Assembly (NCBI RefSeq): GCF_004343195.1
Contig: NZ_SMCR01000016.1
Span: 1-36,201, forward strand
Source: Biostraticola tofi
GTDB lineage: Bacteria > Pseudomonadota > Gammaproteobacteria > Enterobacterales > Enterobacteriaceae
Direction: 5' to 3'
DNA length: 36,201 bases
The notes beneath the pieces are model-generated. The model made no database searches, was not told where the DNA came from, and saw nothing but the letters and a program-made list of their open reading frames with translations. Positions 8,276 through 17,179 of the stretch are shown in pieces (the stretch's first letter is position 1; every line of letters begins with the position of its first letter). Position numbers and translations under genes: made by a program.

Positions 8276-9423
8276 AGACGCTCCGCAGCGGCATCAAGAG
8301 TGGCGTTCTGCTTGGCAAAACAGAGCCTTATCAGTTTATGGGGAAATGGATCAGCGCAGAATACCGACAGCGGAATGGCAGCCACGCCGGCATTGATCGT
8401 CAGCCATTGGCAGAATTCAACGTCATTCAGACTGGAAATGGCGCTGTAATCGGCCAGCAGAAAATAGGTTCCCTGGGAAGGCAGGATTTCAAAACGGCTG
8501 GTAGCCAGCGCGCGAGCCAGGTGATCCCGGCGTTGCCGATAAAAGTCGGGCAACTGCTGCCAATGTTCAGGTTCGGCGCGCAGCATATCCGCCAACGCCA
8601 GCTGGGCCGGCGTATTAACGGAGAACGTCAGGTACTGGTGGATCTTGCGGACCTCGGCGCTCAATACGGCAGGCGCGATACAATAGCCGATTTTCCAGCC
8701 GGTCATATGATAGGTTTTACCGAAAGAAGAAACGGCAATCGCGCGCTGGCGCAGGCCCGCGTGGGCCAGCACGCTGGCATGGCCCTGGTCGGCAAAACAG
8801 ATATGCTCATAGACTTCATCACTGAGCACATAGATTTCCTGCTCGGCAATCGCCTGCCACAGTTGCTCAAAATCATCGGCCTGCCAGAGCGTCGCCGTTG
8901 GGTTGTGCGGCGTATTCAATATCACCAGTCGCGTACGCGTCGAAAGCTGCGAACGGAACAGCGGCCAGTCAACGCTAAACGCAGGCGGCTGCAGGGCGAT
9001 ACGGCGCAGCACGCCGCCGGCCAGTTCCACTGCCGGGGCATAGCTGTCATAGCTCGGGTCAAAGCATATAACTTCGTCTCCCGGCCTGACCAGTGCGCTG
9101 ATGGCGGCGAACAGCGCTTCGGTGGCGCCGGCGGTGACGGTGATTTCACTGTCAGTATCCGGCCGCCAGCCATAAATCTGCTCCGTCTTGTCGGCGATGG
9201 CGGCGCGCAACGGCACCACGCCTGTCATCGGCGCATACTGATTGGCCCCTTGGCTGACATGATAGGCCAGACGGGATTTAAGGTAATCGGGGCCATCAAA
9301 GTCAGGAAAACCCTGGGACAGATTGATCGCCTGATGTTGCTGCGCCAGTGCGCTCATCTGAGTAAATATGGTGGTGCCTAGTTGCGGAAGTTTGCTCTGC
9401 GGGATGAAGGTTGTACTGCTCAT
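8263..9423 (-). CDS. ybdL: Methionine/glutamine aminotransferase YbdL (fold-type I PLP)
   Basis: This 386-residue class I/II aminotransferase has the PLP lysine K236 in SSFGKTYHMTGWK, the NTPHNP motif near 170-175, SDEVYEH near 201 and a C-terminal FCADPFPHKLIRLCFAK. It transaminates methionine and related amino acids with keto acids such as 4-methylthio-2-oxobutyrate. The frame extends upstream to 9624, but the ATG at 9423 is chosen: it gives the E. coli YbdL length and an N-terminus leading to IPQSKLPQLGTTIF. Upstream DNA carries a perfect 20-bp palindrome (9438-9457), promoter-like hexamers and weak MetJ-like boxes. It forms a two-gene unit with yafV. Confidence 0.94.
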   Translation of the reverse strand: MSSTTFIPQSKLPQLGTTIFTQMSALAQQHQAINLSQGFPDFDGPDYLKSRLAYHVSQGANQYAPMTGVVPLRAAIADKTEQIYGWRPDTDSEITVTAGATEALFAAISALVRPGDEVICFDPSYDSYAPAVELAGGVLRRIALQPPAFSVDWPLFRSQLSTRTRLVILNTPHNPTATLWQADDFEQLWQAIAEQEIYVLSDEVYEHICFADQGHASVLAHAGLRQRAIAVSSFGKTYHMTGWKIGYCIAPAVLSAEVRKIHQYLTFSVNTPAQLALADMLRAEPEHWQQLPDFYRQRRDHLARALATSRFEILPSQGTYFLLADYSAISSLNDVEFCQWLTINAGVAAIPLSVFCADPFPHKLIRLCFAKQNATLDAAAERLCRL

Positions 9424-9437
9424 GGCGGAATACCACT

Positions 9438-9457
9438 CTTGAAAACCGGTTTTCAAG
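9438..9457. promoter_or_regulatory. Perfect 20-bp palindrome in front of ybdL
   Basis: CTTGAAAACCGGTTTTCAAG equals its own reverse complement. It ends 15 bases before the ybdL ATG and covers the transcription start expected from the predicted -10 at 9460-9465. It could be a repressor operator or a 5'-UTR hairpin. I do not know a named regulator for it. Confidence 0.6.
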
Positions 9458-9459
9458 CC

Positions 9460-9487
9460 AATATAACACGCTGGAAAAAGATCACAA
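9460..9487 (-). promoter_or_regulatory. Predicted sigma-70 promoter of ybdL-yafV
   Basis: On the minus strand TTGTGA (9487-9482) and TATATT (9465-9460) are separated by 16 bases. The -10 matches TATAAT at 5 of 6 positions and the -35 matches at 4 of 6. Confidence 0.45.
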
Positions 9488-9490
9488 TCG

Positions 9491-9514
9491 GGACGTTTAG
9501 ATGGGTAAACGGCT
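9491..9514. promoter_or_regulatory. Possible tandem MetJ boxes upstream of ybdL
   Basis: Three adjoining octamers, GGACGTTT, AGATGGGT and AAACGGCT, match the MetJ consensus AGACGTCT at 6, 5 and 6 of 8 positions. The site lies just upstream of the predicted -35. A methionine aminotransferase is a plausible MetJ target, but the matches are weak. Confidence 0.3.
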
Positions 9515-9665
9515 AAATAAATACCCAGCTCATCATGCTGAAATATTCTCATTTTCATGAGATAACGCAAAGTAGGGCAGTTATCTTCGCTTCTCGCTGC
9601 CGGACCTATCCGGTAAACTGTCATTCGGAAGATTTATATGACTTATAGCCAGTACAGAGGGGCTT

Positions 9666-10250
9666 ATGTACCAGGATTTGATACGCAGTGAATTAAACGA
9701 AGCCGCAGCAACGCTGGCGACATTCCTCAGTTCCCCCCATCATCTTCAGTCGATAGAAGATGCCGCCATCCTGCTGGCCGATACCTTTAAAGCCGGCGGC
9801 AAGGTGCTTTCCTGCGGCAATGGCGGCTCCCACTGCGACGCCATGCATTTTGCAGAGGAACTGACCGGACGCTACCGCGAAAACCGCCCCGGCTATCCGG
9901 CGATTGCCATTTCCGACCCCAGCCACCTGTCCTGCGTCAGTAATGATTTTGGCTATGAGAGCGTGTTTTCCCGCTATCTGGAAGCGGTGGGCAGCAAAGG
10001 CGACGTCCTGCTGGGCATTTCCACCTCGGGCAATTCAGCCAATATCATCAAAGCCATTGATGCAGCGCGTGCCAAAGGCATGAAAGTCATTACCCTGACC
10101 GGTAAAGATGGCGGTAAGATGGCCGGAACCGCTGATGTTGAAATCCGGGTACCTCATTTCGGCTATGCCGATCGCATCCAGGAAATCCATATCAAGGCGA
10201 TTCACATTCTGATCCAGCTTATAGAAAAAGAAATGGCGGCTGGCGTCTGA
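9666..10250 (+). CDS. gmhA: Sedoheptulose 7-phosphate isomerase
   Basis: This 194-residue SIS-domain enzyme converts sedoheptulose 7-phosphate to D-glycero-D-manno-heptose 7-phosphate, the first step of LPS inner-core heptose synthesis. The active-site residues of the E. coli enzyme are present: H61 and E65 (AMHFAEEL), D94 region in VSNDFGY, the phosphate loop [11 protein letters not shown] near 118, Q172 and H180 ([10 protein letters not shown]). A Shine-Dalgarno AGAGG lies before the ATG. An inverted repeat AGATAAC/GTTATCT (9560-9586) lies about 80 bases upstream. In E. coli fadE is the divergent neighbour; here that place is taken by ybdL. Confidence 0.97.
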   Translation: MYQDLIRSELNEAAATLATFLSSPHHLQSIEDAAILLADTFKAGGKVLSCGNGGSHCDAMHFAEELTGRYRENRPGYPAIAISDPSHLSCVSNDFGYESVFSRYLEAVGSKGDVLLGISTSGNSANIIKAIDAARAKGMKVITLTGKDGGKMAGTADVEIRVPHFGYADRIQEIHIKAIHILIQLIEKEMAAGV

Positions 10251-10288
10251 CGCCAGGCAGTCCGCACGGGTAATATAAGGAGGGGATC

Positions 10289-11056
10289 ATGTGTGAACTA
10301 CTCGGAATGAGTGCCAATGTCCCGACGGACATTTGCTTCAGCTTTACCGGGTTAGTGCAGCGGGGCGGCGGTACCGGCCCCCATAAAGACGGCTGGGGCA
10401 TCACCTTTTATGAAGGGTTGGGCTGCCGGACCTTCAAAGATCCCATGCCCAGCATTGACTCGCCCATTGCCCGGTTGGTACAGGATTACCCGATCAAGTC
10501 TTGCGCCGTGGTGTCACATATCCGTCAGGCCAACCGCGGGCGGGTAGCGCTTGAGAATACCCATCCATTTACCCGCGAGCTGTGGGGCCGGAACTGGACC
10601 TTTGCCCATAATGGCCAGTTGAATGGCTATCGGCAGTTGGAAACCGGGATATACCGCCCGATAGGCCAGACCGACAGCGAATACGCTTTTTGCTGGCTGC
10701 TGGCCCGGCTCAACGACCGCTATCCGAAAACGCCGCGTCACTGGCCGTCGGTCTTCCGTTATATTGAGACGCTGGCCAGGGAACTGCAGAAAAAGGGCAT
10801 ATTCAATATGCTGCTGTCGGATGGCTGCTTTGTGATGGGCTATTGTTCGACCGAACTGCACTGGATTACCCGCCGCGCGCCGTTCGGTAAGGCTACCCTG
10901 CTGGACCGCGACGTGGAAATAGACTTTCAGCAGCAGACCACGCCTGATGACGTGGTCACGGTGATCGCCACTCAGCCGCTGACCGGCAACGAGACCTGGC
11001 ACCAGGTGGAGCCAGGGCGGGGGGTCCTATTTCGGTTGGGTGAGCGCGAATTCTGA
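10289..11056 (+). CDS. yafJ: YafJ, class II glutamine amidotransferase-like protein
   Basis: This 255-residue protein has an N-terminal nucleophile glutamine amidotransferase domain. Cys2 (after Met removal, in MCELLGMSAN) is the expected nucleophile, and DGWGI, SHIRQANRG and FAHNGQLNG are the glutamine-binding and oxyanion-hole motifs. No synthase domain is attached, so the acceptor for ammonia is unknown, as for E. coli YafJ. A strong Shine-Dalgarno AAGGAGG lies about 7 bases before the ATG. It follows gmhA after 38 bases and could be cotranscribed. Its 3' end overlaps the convergent yafK by 30 bases. Confidence 0.95.
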   Translation: MCELLGMSANVPTDICFSFTGLVQRGGGTGPHKDGWGITFYEGLGCRTFKDPMPSIDSPIARLVQDYPIKSCAVVSHIRQANRGRVALENTHPFTRELWGRNWTFAHNGQLNGYRQLETGIYRPIGQTDSEYAFCWLLARLNDRYPKTPRHWPSVFRYIETLARELQKKGIFNMLLSDGCFVMGYCSTELHWITRRAPFGKATLLDRDVEIDFQQQTTPDDVVTVIATQPLTGNETWHQVEPGRGVLFRLGEREF

Positions 11057-11782
11057 AACCACCGCGTCGCTGTGAAACAGCATCGGCGCGTTCACCACGT
11101 ATTTGCCGTCTACCACCCCTACGGCGGGCGGCTGGCGATGCTTGGCAAAATAGGTAAAGCCGGGCTGCAGCTGACGCCAGAAAGTGATGTTGCTCGAATT
11201 ACGATGGCGCTGCATATTCTTCTCGGTCATACGAAATGGGTAAATATTGATATTTACCTGGCTTTGGCCATTTTGCAACGCACTCTCTACATAGCGATAA
11301 ATCTCGGCGATATAGCCATCGGTCATGGCATAACAGCCGACAGAACGGCAATCACCATGGATCATCAGCATGGCGCCGGAATATCCCTGGGATTTATCGT
11401 AGGCATTCGGGAAGCCGAGATTGATGGCGCGGTAGTAGTGGCTGTCAGGCTTCAGGCTGCTGTTGGTCACTGAATAAAAACCTTCAGGACTCTTGAAGTC
11501 ACCCACCTGGCGTTTAGGGCCGAGGCCGCCGGAGAAATTACAGATACCATAAGTATCTATCAGCCGATAGTCATTCCCCATGCGTGCATAGAGTTCTAAT
11601 ACTCGCTCTTCTTTAAACACCTGGATAAATACCGGCGAACCGAGAAGCTGTTGCTTTATCTGCGCAGGGACTTTGACCTGCTGGGTGATTTTAACATCTT
11701 CCCCGACATTACTATTATTACTGGCGGACGAACACGCCGGCAGCAAAAACAACATCGCAAACAGCAGTGCGATTTTGCTCAT
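11027..11782 (-). CDS. yafK: L,D-transpeptidase-family lipoprotein YafK (DpaA/LdtF type)
   Basis: This 251-residue protein has a signal sequence with lipobox LPAC (lipidated Cys17) and a YkuD domain. The catalytic motif is HGDCRSVGC with H142 and nucleophile C150. The E. coli orthologue (LdtF, renamed DpaA) is reported to detach Braun lipoprotein from peptidoglycan rather than to form cross-links, so this protein probably acts in the periplasm on Lpp-peptidoglycan links. The gene is divergent from dinB with about 170 bases between the starts and overlaps the end of yafJ by 30 bases. Confidence 0.93.
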   Translation of the reverse strand: MSKIALLFAMLFLLPACSSASNNSNVGEDVKITQQVKVPAQIKQQLLGSPVFIQVFKEERVLELYARMGNDYRLIDTYGICNFSGGLGPKRQVGDFKSPEGFYSVTNSSLKPDSHYYRAINLGFPNAYDKSQGYSGAMLMIHGDCRSVGCYAMTDGYIAEIYRYVESALQNGQSQVNINIYPFRMTEKNMQRHRNSSNITFWRQLQPGFTYFAKHRQPPAVGVVDGKYVVNAPMLFHSDAVVSEFALTQPK

Positions 11783-11902
11783 TATTGTTCCTGTGATGTG
11801 TAATCAGTATTGACCATGCAACGAATGTTGTCGGCCGACCGTTAAAAGCTGACTTAAAACAGCGACAAGATATCACTGAATACTATTTTATCAAGAAACG
11901 TT

Positions 11903-11932
11903 TTGTATAGTTTATTACCTCTACTGTATACT
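11903..11932 (+). promoter_or_regulatory. Predicted dinB promoter
   Basis: TTGTAT (11903-11908) and TATACT (11927-11932) are 18 bases apart. The -10 lies inside the LexA box, the usual layout of an SOS-repressed promoter. Confidence 0.6.
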
Positions 11933-11939
11933 TGTACAG
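11924..11939. promoter_or_regulatory. LexA (SOS) box of dinB
   Basis: CTGTATACTTGTACAG matches the LexA consensus CTG-N10-CAG exactly, with an AT-rich centre. It ends 12 bases before the dinB ATG, and the Shine-Dalgarno GGAGG lies between. LexA bound here would block the -10, so dinB should be induced by DNA damage. Confidence 0.93.
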
Positions 11940-11951
11940 TCTGGAGGGAAG

Positions 11952-13049
11952 ATGCGAAAAATTATACATGTCGATATGGACTGCTTTTTTGCCGCGGTAG
12001 AAATGCGCGACGATCCCTCCCTGCGCGACATTCCCTTGGCGATCGGCGGCAGCGCTGACCGCCGGGGGGTTATCAGCACCGCCAATTATCCGGCCCGGGT
12101 ATTTGGCGTGCACAGCGCCATGTCCACCGCGATGGCGCTGAAGTTGTGTCCCCACCTGCGGGTGATCCCTGGGCGCATGGCGGTGTATAAAGAAGCATCG
12201 GTCCATATCCGCGAGATTTTTTCCCGCTATACCGCGTTGATTGAACCCCTTTCGCTGGACGAGGCCTATCTGGATGTCACCGACTGCCTGAACCACAGCG
12301 GCTCGGCCACCCTGATGGCCCAGGCGATACGACAGCAGATTGCCGACGAACTGCGCCTTACCGCTTCTGCCGGGGTGGCTCCGGTCAAATTCCTGGCCAA
12401 AATAGCCTCTGACCTCAATAAGCCAGATGGCCAGTATGTGATCACCCCGGATGCGGTGCCGGCTTTCCTGCAGCAACTGCCGCTCAGTAAAATTCCCGGC
12501 GTTGGCAAGGTGACCGCTAAAAAGTTGGCCGATATGGGGCTCAACACCTGCGCCGATGTCCAGCGCTATGATCTGGCGACCCTGCTCAAGCAATTCGGCA
12601 AATTTGGCCGGGTTATCTGGGAGCGTTCCCAGGGAATCGACGAGCGAGAGGTGACCACCGACAGGCTGCGGAAATCGGTAGGCGTGGAGCGCACCCTGGA
12701 TAATGACATCACTCGCTGGGAGGAGTGCGAAGCGATTATCGAGCAGCTTTATCCTGAATTGAAACGGCGGCTGGGCCGGGTCAAGCCGGATCTGCATATT
12801 GCTCGCCAGGGGATAAAGCTTAAGTTTGCCGATTTCCAGCAAACTACCCAGGAACATGTCTGGCCGGTACTGGACAAGCAGGATTTGATCGCTACCGCGC
12901 GCCAGACCTGGCAGCACCGCCGTGGGGAGCGCGGCGTCAGGCTGGTGGGGCTGCATGTGACATTACTGGACCCGCAGATTGAGCGTCAGCTGGTGCTCAA
13001 TTGGGAAGAGGAGTGGCAATCCCGGCCCCAGGATTCGGAGCCGGAATAA
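11952..13049 (+). CDS. dinB: DNA polymerase IV (translesion, Y family)
   Basis: This 365-residue error-prone polymerase bypasses damaged template bases. The catalytic carboxylates are D8 (HVDMDCFF), D103 and E104 ([10 protein letters not shown]). The steric-gate residue is F13, and Y79 in AVYKE is also at the E. coli position. The helix-hairpin-helix [12 protein letters not shown] is intact, and the little-finger domain follows. The sliding-clamp motif that ends the E. coli protein (QLVLGL at 346-351) is QLVLNW here and is followed by 14 further, mostly acidic residues. Transcription should be under the LexA box at 11924-11939. pepD ends 4 bases downstream on the opposite strand. Confidence 0.97.
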   Translation: MRKIIHVDMDCFFAAVEMRDDPSLRDIPLAIGGSADRRGVISTANYPARVFGVHSAMSTAMALKLCPHLRVIPGRMAVYKEASVHIREIFSRYTALIEPLSLDEAYLDVTDCLNHSGSATLMAQAIRQQIADELRLTASAGVAPVKFLAKIASDLNKPDGQYVITPDAVPAFLQQLPLSKIPGVGKVTAKKLADMGLNTCADVQRYDLATLLKQFGKFGRVIWERSQGIDEREVTTDRLRKSVGVERTLDNDITRWEECEAIIEQLYPELKRRLGRVKPDLHIARQGIKLKFADFQQTTQEHVWPVLDKQDLIATARQTWQHRRGERGVRLVGLHVTLLDPQIERQLVLNWEEEWQSRPQDSEPE

Positions 13050-13052
13050 ACA

Positions 13053-14513
13053 TCACGCTTTGACCGGAATCGCTTTAAGCAGCGCGGTAAGCAGTTGCCA
13101 GTAGAGGGCTACGCTGGCTATATGCACCTGTTCATCCGGCGAATGAGGACCGGTGATGGTCGGCCCGATAGAGACCATATCCATGTCCGGATATGGCTTT
13201 TTAAACAGGCCGCATTCCAGACCGGCGTGGATCACCTGAATGTTCGGCGTCTTGTTAAACAATGTCTGATAGGTTTCTTCCACCAGTTTCATCACCGGTG
13301 AGCTTGGGTCCGGTTTCCAGCCTGGGTAGCTGCCTTTAGCGGTGGTTTCTGCACCGGCGAGCTGGCCAAGAGCAGTAAGCGTGCCGACCACATCTTCTTT
13401 ACCGCTGTCGATCAAAGAGCGGATCAGGCAGCGAATTTCGGCTTTATCTTCATCCATCGATACCACGCCTACGTTCAACGAGGTCTCCACAACCCCTTTG
13501 ACATCATCACTCATGCGTACCACGCCGTTGGGCATGGCGTTCAGCAGGGCGATGAAGCGTTCGTTGCAGCCACTGTCCAGCACCAGGCCTTGCGCCGGCA
13601 CCTGGTCCAACTGCAGAGCCAGCTTTTTCTCGACCGCGGCCAGTTCGGTTTTGATAACCGAGAGATAAGCATGGATCTGCTGCTGCAGACTTTCCAGGTT
13701 TTCCTGCGGCAGCGCCAGGGTAGCGAAGGCTTCGCGCGGGATGGCATTGCGCAGCGTACCGCCGGTGAAATTAATCAGGCGCAGGTCCAGCTTTTTGCCC
13801 TGCAGGAACAGGAAACGCGCCAGCAGTTTGTTGGCGTTGCCCAGGCCCAGATGGATATCCGCACCGGAATGTCCGCCCTTGAGCCCTTTGATGGTCAGCT
13901 GCACCGTCTGGTAGCCGGCAGGAATGTCTTCACGGGAAAGGGCCAAGTGGCTTTTGAAATCAATACCGCCGGCACAGCCCATATAGACCTCGCCTTCTTC
14001 CTCGGAATCGGTGTTGATGAGGATATCCGCCTGCAGCCAGTTGGGCTGGAGCCCGAATGCGCCGGCCATGCCGGTTTCTTCGGTCATGGTCAGCAGCACT
14101 TCAAGCGGACCGTGTTCGACGGTGTCGTCAGCCAGTACCGCCAGCGCAGAGGCCATGCCGATGCCATTGTCAGCGCCAAGTGTGGTGCCGCGCGCCTTAA
14201 CCCATTCGCCATCCACATACGGCTTTATCGGGTCACGGGTGAAATCATGCTCGGTCTCATTGTTTTTCTGCGGCACCATATCCAGATGAGCCTGAAGCGC
14301 GACCGGCGTAAGGTTCTCCAGTCCCGGCGTCGCCGGCTTGCGCAGCAGGATATTGCCGGCCTCGTCACGCTCGGCGTGCAGGCCTTTGCTTTTTGCCCAC
14401 TTCAGGATATGGGCCGCCAGGGCCTCTTCATGATAGGACGGGTGGGGAATCGAACAGATTTCGGCAAAAAACTGCCACAGCGGCTGTGGCGACAATTGAG
14501 ACAGTTCAGACAC
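13053..14513 (-). CDS. pepD: Cytosol non-specific dipeptidase (peptidase D, aminoacyl-histidine dipeptidase)
   Basis: This 486-residue M20 metallopeptidase cleaves dipeptides such as carnosine in the cytosol. Metal and catalytic residues are visible: H76 and D78 in LQAHLDMVPQ, D115 in GADNGIG, E145/E146 in TMTEETG, D169 in INTDSEEEGE and a C-terminal HAGLECG histidine. The frame runs up to 14570, but the GTG at 14513 is chosen. It is preceded by AGGAG at good spacing, and the next residues SELSQLSPQPLW match the E. coli start. It is divergent from gpt with 233 bases between. Confidence 0.96.
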   Translation of the reverse strand: MSELSQLSPQPLWQFFAEICSIPHPSYHEEALAAHILKWAKSKGLHAERDEAGNILLRKPATPGLENLTPVALQAHLDMVPQKNNETEHDFTRDPIKPYVDGEWVKARGTTLGADNGIGMASALAVLADDTVEHGPLEVLLTMTEETGMAGAFGLQPNWLQADILINTDSEEEGEVYMGCAGGIDFKSHLALSREDIPAGYQTVQLTIKGLKGGHSGADIHLGLGNANKLLARFLFLQGKKLDLRLINFTGGTLRNAIPREAFATLALPQENLESLQQQIHAYLSVIKTELAAVEKKLALQLDQVPAQGLVLDSGCNERFIALLNAMPNGVVRMSDDVKGVVETSLNVGVVSMDEDKAEIRCLIRSLIDSGKEDVVGTLTALGQLAGAETTAKGSYPGWKPDPSSPVMKLVEETYQTLFNKTPNIQVIHAGLECGLFKKPYPDMDMVSIGPTITGPHSPDEQVHIASVALYWQLLTALLKAIPVKA

Positions 14514-14746
14514 GATAAAACTCCTGTGACGACAAGGGACCCGGCGTGGTTGCGCGTAACGACAGCGCATTCCAGGTCTAATGGAAACTGACAGACCTTC
14601 AGAATACCACTTTACTTTATCCGATGGGGAAAGTGAGGTAAAAATGGGTGGAACACTGGTATTTATGCGGCGGCGTCTCTATAATCCCGCGCAACCTTTT
14701 TTCCCGTGTACATTTTTAGTCGACCCGATCCGGCTGGGGCAGAATT

Positions 14747-15205
14747 ATGAGCGAAAAATACGTTGTCACCTGGGACATGTTGCAAATCCACGCACGCAAG
14801 CTGGCACAGCGCCTGCTGCCTGCAGAACAGTGGAAAGGCATTATCGCGGTCAGCCGCGGTGGCCTGGTACCCGGCGCGCTGTTGGCGCGCGAACTGGGTA
14901 TTCGCAACGTCGATACCGTGTGCATCTCCAGCTATGACCATAATAACCAGCGTGCATTGACGGTGATTAAACGTGCCGAGGGTGATGGCGAAGGTTATAT
15001 CGTGGTCGATGATCTGGTGGATACCGGCGGAACCGCCAAGGCAATCCGCGATATGTATCCCAAAGCGCATTTCGTGACCATTTTCGCCAAGCCGGCCGGC
15101 AAGCCGCTGGTTGACGATTATATCGTCGATATTCCCCAGGATACCTGGATTGAACAGCCCTGGGATATGGGCGTGGTGTTCGTGCCGCCGCTGGCCGGCA
15201 AGTAA
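14747..15205 (+). CDS. gpt: Xanthine-guanine phosphoribosyltransferase
   Basis: This 152-residue purine-salvage enzyme joins PRPP to guanine, xanthine or hypoxanthine. The PRPP loop [12 protein letters not shown] spans residues 86-97 with D88, D89 and D92. The SRGGLVPG segment (R37) binds pyrophosphate, and the C-terminal [15 protein letters not shown] closes over the base. The length equals that of the E. coli enzyme. A Shine-Dalgarno GGGGCAG precedes the ATG, and a strong terminator follows at 15253. Gene order pepD/gpt/frsA is as in E. coli. Confidence 0.98.
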   Translation: MSEKYVVTWDMLQIHARKLAQRLLPAEQWKGIIAVSRGGLVPGALLARELGIRNVDTVCISSYDHNNQRALTVIKRAEGDGEGYIVVDDLVDTGGTAKAIRDMYPKAHFVTIFAKPAGKPLVDDYIVDIPQDTWIEQPWDMGVVFVPPLAGK

Positions 15206-15252
15206 TATCGCCGTTCATCGGGGCAATCCCCCTGCTAATCGACATTTCTTTG

Positions 15253-15283
15253 ACGCCCGATAAATTCGGGCGTTTGTTTTTTT
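15253..15283 (+). terminator. Intrinsic terminator after gpt
   Basis: The arms ACGCCCGA and TCGGGCGT form a perfect 8-bp stem with loop TAAAT, followed by TTGTTTTTTTG. It isolates gpt from frsA. Confidence 0.9.
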
Positions 15284-15355
15284 GTCGCGTAATGCGTACC
15301 CTTCTGTCTTAAGCACCGGCAGGACGGGGCAGAGCATTATGGAGGCATCAGCTCA

Positions 15356-16597
15356 ATGAGTCAGAAAAACCTGAGCGAAACACTGTTCAAGCCCACGTTT
15401 AAACATCGAGAGACCTCGACCCTGGTTTCCCGCGCCCGCCATAACCAGCAACAGCCAGTCCATGCCACGCTGGACGGTGAAAACCCCGGCAACTGGTATC
15501 GCATGCTTAACCGGCTGATGTGGATCTGGCGCGGAGTGAATCCCTGGGAACTGGAAGAAGTGTTGTCGCGCATTGCCGCCAGCACCGCTGAGCGAACCGA
15601 TCCACGTCTGCTGGATACCGTTATCGGTTACCGCAATGGCAACTGGATTTATGAATGGTCCCACCAGGGGATGATCTGGCAACAGCGCGCCATGGATGAA
15701 ACCGATCCCCAACAGGCCGGCAAGCACTGGCTGCAGGCGGCCAATTTCTACAGCATTGCCAGTTACCCGCATCTGAAAGGCGATGAACTGGCCGAGCAGG
15801 CGCAAACCCTGGCCAATCGCGCCTGGGAAGAGGCCAGTACCCAGCTCAACCTGGAGATAAAAGCCCTGACCTTCCCGCTCAGCGGCGGCGGCCAGGTGAC
15901 CGGGTTCCTGCATTTGCCTCCCCAGGGACGCGGCCCCTTCCCCACGGTGCTGGTCTGCGGTGGGCTGGATATGTTGCAGAACGACACCTACCGGCTGTTC
16001 CATGATTACCTGGCACCGGCCGGATTGGCGATGCTGACCGTCGACATGCCGTCGATCGGTTTTTCTGCCAAATGCAAACTCACTCAGGACTCCAGTGCCC
16101 TACACCAGCAAGTGCTGCAGGGGCTGTCGGCGATCCCCTGGATCGACAGCCGCCGCATCAGCGCGCTGGGCTTTCGCTTTGGCGGCAATATCGCCGTCAG
16201 GCTTGCCTACCTGGAGTCTAAGCGCCTGTGCGCCGTGGCTACTCTGGGGCCGGTGGTCCATGCCCTGCTTACCGACGGCGTCCGCCAGCGTCAGGCACCG
16301 GATATGTATCTGGACGTACTGGCCAGCCGTACCGGCATGCCCAATGCCTCTGATATGGCGCTGAAAACCGAACTCAGCAGCTATTCGCTGAAAAACCAGG
16401 GCCTGTTGGGCAGACGCTGCCCGACGCCGATGCTGGCCGGCTACTGGAAAAATGATCCCTTCAGTCCAAAACAAGAGTCGGAACTGGTCGCGTCTTCGTC
16501 GCTATCCGGTAAACTATTACAGGTGAATTCAGCGCCGGTCTATCAAGGTTTTCATACCGCACTGCTGCAAATCTGTGACTGGCTGAAAAAATACTGA
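15356..16597 (+). CDS. frsA: FrsA, fermentation-respiration switch protein (alpha/beta hydrolase fold)
   Basis: This 413-residue protein is close to E. coli FrsA (414) over its full length. The N-terminus [20 protein letters not shown] and the [14 protein letters not shown] segment are family signatures. The C-terminal alpha/beta hydrolase domain starts near residue 185. [17 protein letters not shown] occupies the nucleophile elbow without a serine nucleophile, and [10 protein letters not shown] and [10 protein letters not shown] follow. FrsA was described as a partner of unphosphorylated glucose IIA (Crr) that favours fermentation; its enzymatic activity is disputed. GGAGG lies 10 bases before the ATG. 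Confidence 0.96.
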   Translation: MSQKNLSETLFKPTFKHRETSTLVSRARHNQQQPVHATLDGENPGNWYRMLNRLMWIWRGVNPWELEEVLSRIAASTAERTDPRLLDTVIGYRNGNWIYEWSHQGMIWQQRAMDETDPQQAGKHWLQAANFYSIASYPHLKGDELAEQAQTLANRAWEEASTQLNLEIKALTFPLSGGGQVTGFLHLPPQGRGPFPTVLVCGGLDMLQNDTYRLFHDYLAPAGLAMLTVDMPSIGFSAKCKLTQDSSALHQQVLQGLSAIPWIDSRRISALGFRFGGNIAVRLAYLESKRLCAVATLGPVVHALLTDGVRQRQAPDMYLDVLASRTGMPNASDMALKTELSSYSLKNQGLLGRRCPTPMLAGYWKNDPFSPKQESELVASSSLSGKLLQVNSAPVYQGFHTALLQICDWLKKY

Positions 16598-16666
16598 AAT
16601 ATGCAGATTGATTAATTCCGCTATTTTGCTAAATAGAGTGATTGAATATTAAATGAGGCTGTAGGC

Positions 16667-17068
16667 ATGACGTTAGTAAGTGGACATCCCAAAAGCAGGT
16701 TAATGAAAGGATTTACCGCGCTGGGCCCGTATATTCGTGAAGGGCAGTGCAGTGATAATCGTTTCTTCTTCGATTGTCTGGCCGTCTGCATCAATATGCA
16801 GCCTTCGCCGGAGAAACGCGAATTCTGGGGCTGGTGGATCAACCTGGAAGCTGAGGAACAACGTTACACCTATACCTATCATCTGGGCATGTTTGACAAG
16901 GAAGGCCACTGGAACGAGCAGAGCTTTACCGACAAAGAGGTGATTGCCAAGCTCGAAAGCTCCCTGCGCGCCTTTCATGTCCGGCTGCAAGCTTATATCG
17001 AATCACTGGAATCGAAGCTGGAGCCGGCTGACGGCTTTAAAGACAGTCCGTTCAAGCTGACTGCCTGA
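16667..17068 (+). CDS. crl: Crl, sigma-S-activating factor
   Basis: This 133-residue cytoplasmic protein has the exact E. coli length. It binds sigma-S and helps assemble the sigma-S RNA polymerase holoenzyme. Residues reported as important for sigma-S contact in E. coli, D36 and R51, are present (FFFDCLAVC and [10 protein letters not shown]). The gene follows frsA after 69 bases. In E. coli phoE lies next; here proB follows directly, with a 9-bp hairpin in the gap. Confidence 0.96.
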   Translation: MTLVSGHPKSRLMKGFTALGPYIREGQCSDNRFFFDCLAVCINMQPSPEKREFWGWWINLEAEEQRYTYTYHLGMFDKEGHWNEQSFTDKEVIAKLESSLRAFHVRLQAYIESLESKLEPADGFKDSPFKLTA

Positions 17069-17099
17069 TCAAAGCGGCTCCTGCTTTTATTCATGTTTC

Positions 17100-17123
17100 G
17101 CGTTATGCTGGCAGGCATAACGC
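17100..17123. repeat. Inverted repeat between crl and proB
   Basis: GCGTTATGC and GCATAACGC pair perfectly over 9 bp around a 6-nt loop. No T-run follows, so it is not a standard terminator. It may be an RNA-stability or attenuation element in the proB leader, or a protein-binding site. Confidence 0.55.
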
Positions 17124-17179
17124 CAGGATACATTTCCTCTCAAAGGCAACATGTTCACTTACTCAACGGCAGATAAGCT

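Noticed and set aside
8338..9381. 347-codon plus-strand frame opposite ybdL
   Set aside because: It is a shadow frame in GC-rich coding DNA. The minus strand carries a full aminotransferase with all motifs.
9424..9624. N-terminal extension of ybdL to 9624
   Set aside because: The extra residues do not match the family, and the promoter, palindrome and MetJ-like boxes lie in this stretch.
11883..12956. 357-codon minus-strand frame opposite dinB
   Set aside because: It is antisense to an intact dinB with LexA box and ribosome site, and has no recognisable domain.
13590..14591. 333-codon plus-strand frame opposite pepD
   Set aside because: It is a shadow of pepD, which has all M20 peptidase residues and a supported GTG start.
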